8,308 nucleotides of DNA from Chloroflexota bacterium (GCA_013153335.1 JAADEP010000215.1:1-8308); one strand, 5' to 3'; shown: positions 1 through 6,380, counted from the stretch's first letter. The notes: generated from the sequence alone by a model not told the origin. Translations and numbers: made by a program.

Positions 1-1447
1 ACCAGTTTTCGCCCCGGTAAATCCGCTTCCAGGTTGGGTCGGGGATAAGGCCGTCGGCCTCGCCGGGCAGGTCGATGCCCGTGTAGGAGCCGTAGCCCAG
101 GGCTTCGGCGTAAGACTTCAACCGGCAAATGCCCACCCCGCCATCGGGGATCTCGTCAAAATAGCCGCCGCCAACTTTGTAAAAGCACACGTTGCTCGAG
201 AACGCGATGCAGTCCAAAAATTCCAGTTGGCCGAAGCCACCTTTCTCCCAGTTCCAGTCGTAAAACTTGCGGGTCTTGCCCTGCTCGCCCGCGGTGTACT
301 TTTGCGTCAGCTCAATGATGCCCGGGGTTTCGATGATCATGCCCGGATGCACAATGCCCTCGTTCAGCCCCGCGGTCGCGGTGACCAGCTTGAACACCGA
401 CCCCGGCGGATGCTCCGCGGAGATCGCGTGGTTGAGCAAAGGTTTGTACTCGTCGGCCTCTAAGGCTTTGTAGTAGTCGTAAGGGATGAAGCGGGCCATG
501 CGCTGGTTGTTATACGTGGGGATGGAAACCAGGGCCAGCACTTCGCCGGTTTGCGGGTTGAGCGCGATGGCCACCGCGTTGCGCAAACGCTCGTAGCCAA
601 AGCGCGCGTTCCAAATGTCGAGGTTGTGCTGCACAATGTGGAAGGCCGCGTTCTGCAAGCGGACGTCAATGGTCAAACGCAGGTTCACCCCAGGCCGGGG
701 CGGTTGCGGCGGTTCGAGGTCATACAGGATGCGACCGGCCACGTCCACCGCGACAACGCGCCGCCCGTTCTGGCCTGCGAGTTCGTCTTGATAATACATC
801 TCCAGGCCCGCGTACCCGACTTTGTCTCGGTTGATATCTAAGCCCTTCTCGCGGTAATAATCGGCCAGGGCCTCGGGCACGGGGCCGAGGAAGCCGACCA
901 TAACCGAGGTGGGCTCACCGGTTGGATAGTCGCGCACGGGCACGACTTCCACGCCAATGCCGGGCCAGTTTTTCTCCTCCACCACCAAAGCCACTTCTCG
1001 CGGGACATTGCACTTAAGCCGCACAGGGCGGTAAGGCTGCGAGACTATGCCGTATTCGACCAATTGGCGCAAGCCCAGCTCCGAACGACACGGCACATAC
1101 GGCGTGGTCTGCAAGTCATTGAGGTTGAGGGGCATGTCCAAAAGCTCGGCCAGCTCTTGCAGCATGGCATCCACATAGCCAGGGTCGTCGGGCAACTGGG
1201 CAGCGGTTACCACAACGTTATAGGAAGGGATGTTGCGGGCCAAAACCACGCCCCGCCGGTCATACATCACGCCCCGCGGCGCGGGCAGGTTCAGCACCTC
1301 CACCATGTTGTCCTTGGCCCGTACCACCCATTGCGGCCCTTGGATAATCTGCAGCCAAAACAGCCGCGCGATGAACAAGCCCAATACCCCGGCCAGCACG
1401 GCCAGCAAGCCATAAAGTCGCGATAACGCGATGCGATTCTCGTTCAT
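1..1447 (-). CDS. mrdA: Penicillin-binding protein 2 (peptidoglycan transpeptidase of cell elongation), N-terminal 482 codons; C-terminus beyond window
   Basis: This is the class B penicillin-binding protein that cross-links peptidoglycan during lateral wall growth with RodA and the Mre proteins. It is anchored in the cytoplasmic membrane with its catalytic domain outside. Translation from the ATG at 1447 gives one transmembrane segment (about residues 11-32), then the dimerisation-domain signature RGVMYDRRG (58-66). The transpeptidase domain follows: the active-site motif is HPPGSVFK, with nucleophile Ser350 and Lys353, and the second motif is Ser417-Ser418-Asn419. The KTG motif must lie beyond base 1, because family members usually run to 600 residues or more. 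The start is supported by AGGTGG five bases upstream. The gene begins 23 bases after the mreD stop as the last visible gene of the mreBCD operon, which favours PBP2 over the division paralogue FtsI. The reading frame is open to the window edge, with no sign of damage. Confidence 0.93.
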   Translation of the reverse strand, partial: MNENRIALSRLYGLLAVLAGVLGLFIARLFWLQIIQGPQWVVRAKDNMVEVLNLPAPRGVMYDRRGVVLARNIPSYNVVVTAAQLPDDPGYVDAMLQELAELLDMPLNLNDLQTTPYVPCRSELGLRQLVEYGIVSQPYRPVRLKCNVPREVALVVEEKNWPGIGVEVVPVRDYPTGEPTSVMVGFLGPVPEALADYYREKGLDINRDKVGYAGLEMYYQDELAGQNGRRVVAVDVAGRILYDLEPPQPPRPGVNLRLTIDVRLQNAAFHIVQHNLDIWNARFGYERLRNAVAIALNPQTGEVLALVSIPTYNNQRMARFIPYDYYKALEADEYKPLLNHAISAEHPPGSVFKLVTATAGLNEGIVHPGMIIETPGIIELTQKYTAGEQGKTRKFYDWNWEKGGFGQLEFLDCIAFSSNVCFYKVGGGYFDEIPDGGVGICRLKSYAEALGYGSYTGIDLPGEADGLIPDPTWKRIYRGENW

Positions 1448-1470
1448 GCAAGCCACCTAATCCCAAAGGC

Positions 1471-1986
1471 TCACGCCGCCAACTCGCGCGGGGGCAGCGT
1501 CCAATCGGCCCATTCCCCCACGATGGCGTAAAACGGCAGGGCGAGCAAGCTGTTGAGCAGCATCGAGGGCAGGATGATTTGGGTCAACACGACTTGGGCC
1601 GAAGCGGTCACATCGTCGAACAGCCAGCGGCCCAGAAACGCACTTCCCTGCACCAGGATTGTACCGATCCACAAGAAAAGAAACAAGAGGGGGATGCGGG
1701 GCTCTTCAATGCGCTGCAAGACATAATGCGCGACCAAACCCGCCAAGCCATAGCCGAGCAAGGGCACGCCTACGGGCAGCGCGGAATACACCTCGATCAC
1801 CGCGCCTGCGAGCAAAGCCCAGGCCCAGGGCGGCGCGTAGCGGGTTTCATACAACACCCACACGGCCCACGCGAGCAAGACCGCGTCGGGCGTGCCGTGC
1901 AGCAAGCGCCAACCGCTGAACAACCCACTCTGCAGCACGCCCGCGAAGACAAACAACAAAACCCCGCCCCAAAACGTCCGAAACAT
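1471..1986 (-). CDS. mreD: Rod shape-determining protein MreD
   Basis: MreD is the small polytopic membrane protein of the elongasome, linking MreC and the MreB filament to the wall synthesis enzymes. The product is 171 residues, a usual family length. It is almost wholly hydrophobic, with about five membrane-spanning stretches separated by short loops and a charged RIEEPR loop near the middle. The N-terminus has an early Gln in a hydrophobic helix (VLQSGLFSGW), and a PDAVLLAWAVW segment follows, as in many MreD proteins. I chose the ATG at 1986 because GAGGAG sits six bases before it. The in-frame TTG at 1992 would directly abut that Shine-Dalgarno sequence. A weak CCTC/GAGG hairpin (1995-2005) could partly cover the ribosome binding site. 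The gene lies 69 bases after mreC. Assignment rests on hydropathy plus gene order, because MreD sequences diverge strongly. Confidence 0.9.
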   Translation of the reverse strand: MFRTFWGGVLLFVFAGVLQSGLFSGWRLLHGTPDAVLLAWAVWVLYETRYAPPWAWALLAGAVIEVYSALPVGVPLLGYGLAGLVAHYVLQRIEEPRIPLLFLFLWIGTILVQGSAFLGRWLFDDVTASAQVVLTQIILPSMLLNSLLALPFYAIVGEWADWTLPPRELAA

Positions 1987-2055
1987 CCTCAACTCCTCGA
2001 TGAGGCTTCTATAGAAATACGCCCCGATGCCCGCCTCTGGTCGCGCGGCCTCGGC

Positions 2056-2901
2056 TCAAGGCCCGCCCGCGCCCGGGGTAGGGATCAAAGGCGTAATATC
2101 CACGGGCCGGAAGTTCGTGATCACCAAAACGACTTTGAGGTTGGGGAAGTCGGTCGCGGGCTGGACCGAGGCCTCTTGGAAGAGCGCGTGCGCCAAACGC
2201 TGGGTGCTGGCGACCTGGCCCACAAGCAGGTTGGGCGGATATTGCCCGCCCAGGCCGGAGGTTACGACCAGGTCGCCCACGTTGACCTTGGCATCGAGGG
2301 GCACCATCTGCAACTTTAGGTCGCCGGTGACGCTGCCGACCAACAAGGCGTCCACGTTCGCGGGGGTGATGCGCACGTTGACCTTGGACGCGGGGTCGGT
2401 GATCAACCGCACCCGCGAGGCGCGCGGGATGACGGCATCGATCTGGCCGGCCAGCCCTTGCGCGCTGACTACGGGCATGCCGGGCCGGATGTCGTCATCG
2501 CTCCCAACGTTGATGATCACGTAGTGCATGAACGGGCTCGGGTCCCGGCCAATGACTTGCGCGGTCTTATATTCGTGCTCGGGATGCTTGCGAGCCAAGT
2601 CGAGCAGGGCCGCGTAAAGCTCAAGCTCGGCCACTTGTTGTTGCAGGATGGCGAGTTGGGTCTGCAGTTGAGCGACCTGGGCCTCGAGCTCTTGATTGCG
2701 ACGGCGCAACGTCTCAACGTCCGTCGGGGCTGCCAGATAATCGGCCACAGCCCGCGCGTAACGGACCACCGCGGTCTGCACCCGCAACACGGGTTGCACC
2801 GCGCGGCCGAGCCAGGGCGTGAGATAGCCGCCGAGCGCCAACAAAACCAAACCGGCCATCATCAAACCAATGGCCAGACGAGGGAGGGTCGGTCGTTTCA
2901 T
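2056..2901 (-). CDS. mreC: Rod shape-determining protein MreC
   Basis: MreC is the membrane-anchored scaffold that connects cytoplasmic MreB to extracytoplasmic wall enzymes and activates PBP2. The 281-residue product has the family layout: a short basic N-terminus, one transmembrane helix (about 9-27), a Gln/Leu-rich coiled coil (about 61-105), then the beta-rich extracytoplasmic domain. Diagnostic stretches are the Gly-Arg-Asp-Pro-Ser-Pro block at about 118-123, followed by IINVGSDDDIRPGMPVV (129-145), and near the C-terminus TSGLGGQYPPNLLVGQV, the usual MreC signature. It ends in a short Pro/Gly tail. The ATG at 2901 lacks a strong Shine-Dalgarno sequence (only GAAGTGA about 12 bases upstream). 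An 84-base gap separates it from mreB, and a hairpin there (2950-2965) may modulate translation or mRNA decay. That regulatory role is inference. Confidence 0.95.
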   Translation of the reverse strand: MKRPTLPRLAIGLMMAGLVLLALGGYLTPWLGRAVQPVLRVQTAVVRYARAVADYLAAPTDVETLRRRNQELEAQVAQLQTQLAILQQQVAELELYAALLDLARKHPEHEYKTAQVIGRDPSPFMHYVIINVGSDDDIRPGMPVVSAQGLAGQIDAVIPRASRVRLITDPASKVNVRITPANVDALLVGSVTGDLKLQMVPLDAKVNVGDLVVTSGLGGQYPPNLLVGQVASTQRLAHALFQEASVQPATDFPNLKVVLVITNFRPVDITPLIPTPGAGGP

Positions 2902-2985
2902 CCGTCGTCACTTCGATCGCATCGGGTCAAGTTTGGGGAACCAGGATGAGGCACGGGCTCGTACCCCACATCGCGCAGGTTATCA

Positions 2986-4041
2986 TCAGAGGAAGCGGTC
3001 CACGTCCACCAAAAGGCGCTTGAGGTTGTCGAAATCCTCGAGCACCATGCCGGCCCCGCGCGCGACCGCGGCCATGGGGTCATCGGCCACCCAAACGCGC
3101 AAGCGCAACTCATCGCTCAGCCGCCGATCCAGGCCCTGCAGCAACGCGCCACCGCCGGCGAGGCAAACCCCGGTCTCGATCAAGTCGGCCACGACTTCGG
3201 GCGGGGCTTCGTCGAGCACATCCTTTACGGTCTGAATGATGGTCTCCAGCGGGCGGGCCAAGGCCTCGCGGATCTCGACGGATGAAGCCTCGACCACCTC
3301 GGGCAAGCCGGTCACCAGGCTCCGGCCTCGCACCTGCATGGTGCGCTCCTCTGGCAAGGGCGCGGCCGAACCGATCTCCATCTTGACCGTCTCAGCCATG
3401 CGCGGGCCAATGAGCAGGTTGTACTTGTTGCGGAAGTACTGGATGATCGCCTCGTCCATCTCATCGCCGGCTACACGCAGAGAACGGGCCACAATAATCC
3501 CGCCCATCGAGAGCAGCGCGACCTCAGTCGTGCCGCCGCCGATGTCGACGATCATCGTGCCTTCTACATCCTGAATCGGCAAGCCCGCGCCCAACGCCGC
3601 CGCCAAGGGCTCGGGAATGAGATAGGCCTCGCGCGCGCCCGCGGTCAAGGCCGCGTCATACACCGCGCGCATCTCTACCTCGGTCACCCCTGCCGGGATG
3701 CCGACCACGACCCGGGGCCGGGGGAAGGGCACAAAGCTCTGTTCATGCGCTTTGAGGATCAGGTATTCCAACAGCGCGGTGGTGATCTCGAATTCCGCGA
3801 TCACACCATCGCGCACCGGGCGCACCACCTGCAGCGATTGCGGTGTGCGGCCAACCATGCGTTTGGCTTCGCTGCCGACATACAAAGGCCGCCGGGTGCG
3901 TTTATCCAGCGCAACCCAGGACGGCTCGTTGAGCACAATTCCCTTACCCCGCACATAAACCAACGTATTCGCGGTGCCCAGGTCGATGCCGATATCCAGG
4001 GCAAAAAGGCCAAATAACCAGCGCAGGGGGTTGAAGTTCAA
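2986..4041 (-). CDS. mreB: Cell shape-determining actin homologue MreB (TTG start)
   Basis: MreB is a bacterial actin. It forms ATP-dependent, membrane-bound filaments that orient lateral wall synthesis. All nucleotide-binding elements are present. Numbering from the TTG start, phosphate-1 is DLGTANT (20-26), phosphate-2 is DIGGGTTEV (166-174), and the adenosine motif is LAGGGALLQGL (294-304). Typical stretches YVGSEAKRMVGRTP and IPAGVTEVEMRAV also occur. The N-terminus LRWLFGLFAL is hydrophobic and may help membrane attachment. The start needs care. The frame stays open to a GTG at 4089 (367 residues), but that codon is only about six bases from the transcription start predicted from the promoter at 4102-4110. 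The TTG at 4041 has GGAGG (4048-4052) six bases upstream and gives 351 residues, near the family norm. An adjacent TTG at 4044 is the other candidate. It is the first gene of the mreBCD-PBP2 operon. Confidence 0.95.
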   Translation of the reverse strand: MNFNPLRWLFGLFALDIGIDLGTANTLVYVRGKGIVLNEPSWVALDKRTRRPLYVGSEAKRMVGRTPQSLQVVRPVRDGVIAEFEITTALLEYLILKAHEQSFVPFPRPRVVVGIPAGVTEVEMRAVYDAALTAGAREAYLIPEPLAAALGAGLPIQDVEGTMIVDIGGGTTEVALLSMGGIIVARSLRVAGDEMDEAIIQYFRNKYNLLIGPRMAETVKMEIGSAAPLPEERTMQVRGRSLVTGLPEVVEASSVEIREALARPLETIIQTVKDVLDEAPPEVVADLIETGVCLAGGGALLQGLDRRLSDELRLRVWVADDPMAAVARGAGMVLEDFDNLKRLLVDVDRFL

Positions 4042-4047
4042 CAAAAC

Positions 4048-4052
4048 CCTCC
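4048..4052 (-). promoter_or_regulatory. Shine-Dalgarno GGAGG that sets the mreB start
   Basis: On the minus strand, GGAGG lies six bases before TTG 4041 and three bases before TTG 4044. It is the only good ribosome binding site between the promoter and the conserved MreB fold, so it decides the start in favour of 4041 over GTG 4089. Confidence 0.6.
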
Positions 4053-4101
4053 AATCACCAAGAATAAGGCCCCCTGGGACACGCGCCACAAGGCTGTGCG
4101 A

Positions 4102-4110
4102 ATTATACCA
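4102..4110 (-). promoter_or_regulatory. Extended -10 promoter of the mreBCD-PBP2 operon
   Basis: The minus strand reads TGGTATAAT, a perfect TGn extension plus a consensus -10 hexamer. At a 17-base spacing the -35 position reads GAAGGG, a poor match, which is normal for extended -10 promoters. Transcription should begin near 4095 and give a leader of about 54 bases before TTG 4041. The outer end of repeat element A lies 46 bases upstream. Confidence 0.7.
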
Positions 4111-4194
4111 TGGCCTCCCTCAGCCCCTTCGCGGCGGGAGAGGCCGCCCGGCCCGCGGGTGCAGGCAAATCTTGTCGGCGCCATGGCCCATGCC

Positions 4195-4304
4195 GCGGGC
4201 GGCGAAACCCGCCCGCTATCCTCGCCGTCGGCCATGCGTTCCCGCGCGTTGGGCCGAACCATCCGCGCGTAATTTTATCCTAGCCGCGGGCTTCCAGCCG
4301 CGGC
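4195..4304 (+). repeat. Hairpin-pair core, unit 1 (in element A)
   Basis: The left hairpin GCGGGCGG/CCGCCCGC (4195-4202 with 4209-4216) has a six-base loop and is followed by CTA. The right hairpin GCCGCGG/CCGCGGC (4283-4289 with 4298-4304) is preceded by CTA. Between them is the AT box AATTTTAT (4271-4278). The two flanking tetranucleotides face inward, as in REPIN/BIME repeats. The spacer is more diverged from unit 2 than unit 3 is, so this may be the older copy. Confidence 0.65.
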
Positions 4305-4378
4305 GCCCGCGACCCGGGAGCGCGCCCATGGCCGCGAGGCGCGGGGATTCGCGGGCGGCGGAACTCGCGCTTGGCCCT

Positions 4379-4481
4379 CGGGCGGCTGAACCCGCCCGCT
4401 ACAAATTCACCACCGCACGCCCGCGCTAGGCCAACCAGCTCGCACGCAATTTTATGCTAGCCGCGGGCTACCAGCCGCGGC
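4379..4481 (+). repeat. Hairpin-pair core, unit 2 (in element A)
   Basis: The left hairpin CGGGCGG/CCGCCCG (4379-4385 with 4392-4398) has loop CTGAAC and is followed by CTAC, which reads GTAG plus hairpin on the minus strand, the classic REP layout. The right hairpin GCCGCGG/CCGCGGC (4460-4466 with 4475-4481) is preceded by CTAG. The spacer ATTCACCACCGCACGCCCGC is almost identical to that of unit 3, and the AT box is at 4448-4455. Compared with unit 3 it lacks about 27 bases just after the left hairpin. Confidence 0.7.
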
Positions 4482-4558
4482 GGCGCTCAACGGCGACAGC
4501 CCTCTTTACCTCCTCCTCGTCGCTTGACCGTTTCTACAACCTTTGCGTGCCCCCCGGC

Positions 4559-4930
4559 CTAGCTGGGTTGCGGCCCCAAGCCTAAGTCATGCGCCTCACG
4601 GCCCGAAGGGTTTGTTACCCAGGGCGGTTCGACCGCGAACACCTCATAATGCTCCACCGTCTCAGGGAAGTCGAGCAAAAAGCGCGCGTCCTCGGGATAG
4701 TACTTGGCCTTCTCGTAATCTTCGCCCGCGAACCGCTTGACCGCTTCCCAATCGGTCCAAAACGTGATAAGCAGGAAATGCATCTCATCCCCCACCGGGC
4801 GACGCAAGAACACCAATTGAAGGAACCCTTCGGTTTGTTGATAGTCAGGGATGGCACGCGCTTTGAGAAACGCGGTGTACGCGTCCCCGTCCTGCAACCG
4901 AGTGCGTCCACGCCAAAGGCGGGCGATCAT
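4559..4930 (-). CDS. ABM (antibiotic biosynthesis monooxygenase)-type dimeric alpha/beta barrel protein
   Basis: This is a 123-residue soluble protein of the ABM-like dimeric alpha/beta barrel superfamily. The N-terminal strand MIARLWRGRT is typical of the group. A helix around residues 14-27 and the strand FLQLVFLRR follow, then HFLLITFWTDWEAVKRFAGE (51-70) with the usual aromatic strand and amphipathic helix, and TVEHYEV (91-97) closes the fold. Such proteins often dimerise and bind small hydrophobic ligands or haem, but many have no known reaction, so I claim no enzyme activity. About 26 residues after the fold, rich in Gly, Pro and polar residues, look like a tail beyond the usual length. 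The start is firm: GGAGG lies five bases before the ATG. The stop codon falls four bases from the right end of element A. The gene has its own promoter at 4987-5015 and is transcribed toward mreB. Confidence 0.85.
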   Translation of the reverse strand: MIARLWRGRTRLQDGDAYTAFLKARAIPDYQQTEGFLQLVFLRRPVGDEMHFLLITFWTDWEAVKRFAGEDYEKAKYYPEDARFLLDFPETVEHYEVFAVEPPWVTNPSGREAHDLGLGPQPS

Positions 4931-4986
4931 GGGCGCCTCCTACCGTGCAAACTTTGGCCCAACACCAGGGTGTTCGGCTTGGGCGT

Positions 4987-5015
4987 ATCCTAAAGCCGCG
5001 TCCGTCCCTTGTCAA
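4987..5015 (-). promoter_or_regulatory. Sigma-70-type promoter of the ABM gene
   Basis: On the minus strand a perfect -35 TTGACA (5010-5015) is separated by exactly 17 bases from TAGGAT (4987-4992), four of six matches to the -10 consensus. Transcription would start near 4980, giving a leader of about 50 bases that ends in TAGGAGG before the ATG at 4930. The left end of element B lies 51 bases upstream of the -35 box. Confidence 0.7.
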
Positions 5016-5066
5016 GCAACGCGTCGTCCGCACCCATCCAGGGCTATACGAATGGGAAAGGCTAAG

Positions 5067-5379
5067 GGGTGCAGGCAAATTTTGCAGAAGCCCACGCCGC
5101 GGGCGGCTGAACCCGCCCGCTAGAAATACCCGCCTGCTCGCTCGCGAAAAATTCATCACCGCACGCCCGCGCTGGACCAGCCAGTTCGCGCGCAATTTTA
5201 TACTAGCCGCGGGCTTCCAGCCTGCGGCGGCACGCGAGCGCGCCCGTGGCTACGGGCCGCCCGGGGGAGTGAAGCTCGTCCAGCGCCATCTCAAGGCGCG
5301 TTGTATCTTGCTCAATGGCGACACCCCCTTGCACCTCCCTCTCGCCACTTGACCATTTCTACGACATTTGCGTGCACCC
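5067..5379 (+). mobile_element. MITE-like non-coding repeat element, copy B (313 bp)
   Basis: This lies between the divergent ABM and ftsY promoters. The ends GGGTGCAGGCAAAT (5067-5080) and ATTTGCGTGCACCC (5366-5379) are inverted repeats matching at 13 of 14 positions, with one G/C difference. It is in the same orientation as copy A and shares its left end, one hairpin-pair core, a GCGAGCGCGCCC stretch after the core, and the last 65 bases. It has no ORF of its own. Flanks outside the TIRs (ctaag on the left, gtctc on the right) show no target-site duplication. It is the better-preserved copy and the best query for finding relatives elsewhere in the genome. Confidence 0.6.
5099..5228 (+). repeat. 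Hairpin-pair core, unit 3 (in element B)
   Basis: The left hairpin GCGGGCGG/CCGCCCGC (5099-5106 with 5113-5120) has loop CTGAAC and is followed by CTAG. The right hairpin pairs GCCGCGGGC (5206-5214) with GCCTGCGGC (5220-5228) around loop TTCCA: nine pairs, one of them G-T, with CTAG across its left edge. The AT box is at 5194-5201. The longer right stem suggests the ancestral form; units 1 and 2 have lost one base in this arm. About 27 extra bases follow the left hairpin, relative to unit 2. Confidence 0.7.
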
Positions 5380-5416
5380 GTCTCGCAGGCAGGCCATCCA
5401 GCTTCTGAGCACATCG

Positions 5417-5425
5417 TGGTACACT
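5417..5425 (+). promoter_or_regulatory. Probable extended -10 promoter of ftsY
   Basis: TGGTACACT combines a TGn extension with TACACT, four of six matches to the -10 consensus. The -35 position at 17-base spacing (5397-5402, TCCAGC) is poor. The layout matches that of the mreB promoter. Transcription would start near 5432, about 30 bases before the ftsY ATG. The right end of element B is about 37 bases upstream. Confidence 0.5.
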
Positions 5426-5462
5426 CCAAAAGGGAGGCCAAACCCCAAACCGGAGGGATGCG

Positions 5463-6380
5463 ATGCGCAATTTATTCCGAAAATGGCGCGAAGGGCTCGC
5501 CCGCACTCGCAAAACCACCTTTGGCCGCATTGCCCAAATGTTGGGCGCGACCGAGATCACAGACGAAACCTGGGACGACCTCGAAGCGTTGCTCATCCAG
5601 GCCGACCTGGGCGTGGACCTCACCCTCGAGCTGCTGGATCGGCTCAAGGAACGGGTGCGCAAAGAGGGCGTCACCCGCACCGATGAGCTGCAACAGCTGC
5701 TTCGGGAGGAGCTGGCTCGCTACCTCACCCCACCGCCGCGGATCGAGTTCCCTGACCAGCCCACGGTGATTTTGGTGGTCGGGGTGAACGGCTCGGGCAA
5801 AACCACGACCATCGCCAAATTGGCGCACCGCTTTTTGAACGAAGGCCGTTCGGTCCTTCTGGCCGCGGCCGATACCTTCCGGGCGGCCGCGATCGATCAG
5901 CTCAAAGTCTGGGGCGACCGGCTGGGCGTCCCCGTGATCGCGCATCAGCCCGGCTCGGACCCGGGCGCGGTGACCTACGACGCGATCCGCGCGGCCCAGT
6001 CCCGCGGGATCGATGTGGTGCTGGTCGACACGGCCGGCCGGTTGCACACGCGGTACAACCTCATGGAGGAGCTCAAGAAGGTCTACCGCGTCGCGGGCAA
6101 GGCGCATCCTGGCGCGCCGCACCACGTATGGCTTGTGCTCGACGCGACCACAGGGCAAAACGCGCTCCAGCAGGCGCGCGCGTTCAAAGACGCGGTCAAC
6201 GTCACCGGGGTGATCCTGGCCAAGCTCGATTCCTCAGCCAAAGGCGGGATGGCCTTTGCCATCCGCCGGGAACTCGACCTGCCCATCCTATTTGTGGGGT
6301 TGGGCGAAAAGCCCGAGGACCTCGAGCCGTTTGACCCTGAGGCTTTCTTGGACGGCCTGTTGGGGGAGGCCGAGGCATGA
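5463..6380 (+). CDS. ftsY: Signal recognition particle receptor FtsY
   Basis: FtsY is the SRP-family GTPase at the membrane. It docks ribosome-SRP complexes and hands nascent membrane proteins to SecYEG. The 305-residue product has an N domain (about 1-95) and a G domain. The motifs are G1 GVNGSGKTTT (107-116), DTFRAAA (137-143), G3 DTAGR (189-193), G4 AKLD with SSAKGG (253-262), and the C-terminal GLGEKPEDLEPFDPEAF, which is typical of FtsY rather than Ffh. There is no methionine-rich M domain, which also excludes Ffh. The acidic A domain of enterobacterial FtsY is missing. A basic, amphipathic N-terminus (MRNLFRKWREGLARTRK) probably does the membrane targeting. G4 has Ala where many members have Thr (TKLD). 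CGGAGGG just upstream supports the ATG at 5463. The stop overlaps the next gene as ATGA. Confidence 0.96.
   Translation: MRNLFRKWREGLARTRKTTFGRIAQMLGATEITDETWDDLEALLIQADLGVDLTLELLDRLKERVRKEGVTRTDELQQLLREELARYLTPPPRIEFPDQPTVILVVGVNGSGKTTTIAKLAHRFLNEGRSVLLAAADTFRAAAIDQLKVWGDRLGVPVIAHQPGSDPGAVTYDAIRAAQSRGIDVVLVDTAGRLHTRYNLMEELKKVYRVAGKAHPGAPHHVWLVLDATTGQNALQQARAFKDAVNVTGVILAKLDSSAKGGMAFAIRRELDLPILFVGLGEKPEDLEPFDPEAFLDGLLGEAEA

Larger units (their letters stand above)
4157..4554 (+). mobile_element. MITE-like non-coding repeat element, copy A (398 bp)
   Basis: This fills nearly all the space between mreB and the ABM gene. The left end, GGGTGCAGGCAAAT (4157-4170), is identical to the left end of copy B. 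The right end (4541-4554) is its imperfect inverted repeat, matching at 11 of 14 positions. The last 65 bases before the TIR tip (4486-4550) match 5311-5375 of copy B at 52 of 65 positions by my hand alignment. Inside are two hairpin-pair cores, against one in copy B. I see no transposase ORF and no clear target-site duplication. The length, TIRs and lack of coding capacity suggest a miniature element moved in trans, but this is inference; a fixed intergenic repeat family is also possible. Confidence 0.55.

Noticed and set aside
2007..2016. Perfect palindrome TTCTATAGAA between mreC and mreD
   Set aside because: It is a ten-base AT-rich palindrome with no second copy in the window and no promoter elements placed around it; it may be chance.
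1579..2319. Long plus-strand open frame (246 codons) opposite mreD and mreC
   Set aside because: It lies antisense to two well-supported genes, has no ribosome binding site and its translation is Arg/His/Gln-rich, as expected for a shadow of GC-rich coding DNA.
4195..4481. Hairpins of element A as Rho-independent terminators for the ABM gene
   Set aside because: The stems are strong, but on the minus strand none is followed by a run of T; the right-hand hairpins are followed by an A-rich box.
5194..5206. TATAAA-like -10 element on the minus strand inside the core repeats
   Set aside because: The AT box is conserved in all cores, but no -35 match occurs at a suitable distance and no gene with a ribosome binding site follows directly.
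4195..5228. CRISPR array
   Set aside because: There are only three units, with unequal spacing, and the similarity includes the spacers; there are no cas genes.
5472..6158. Minus-strand open frame of 228 codons opposite ftsY
   Set aside because: It is antisense to conserved FtsY G-domain codons, and its translation has no recognisable motif.
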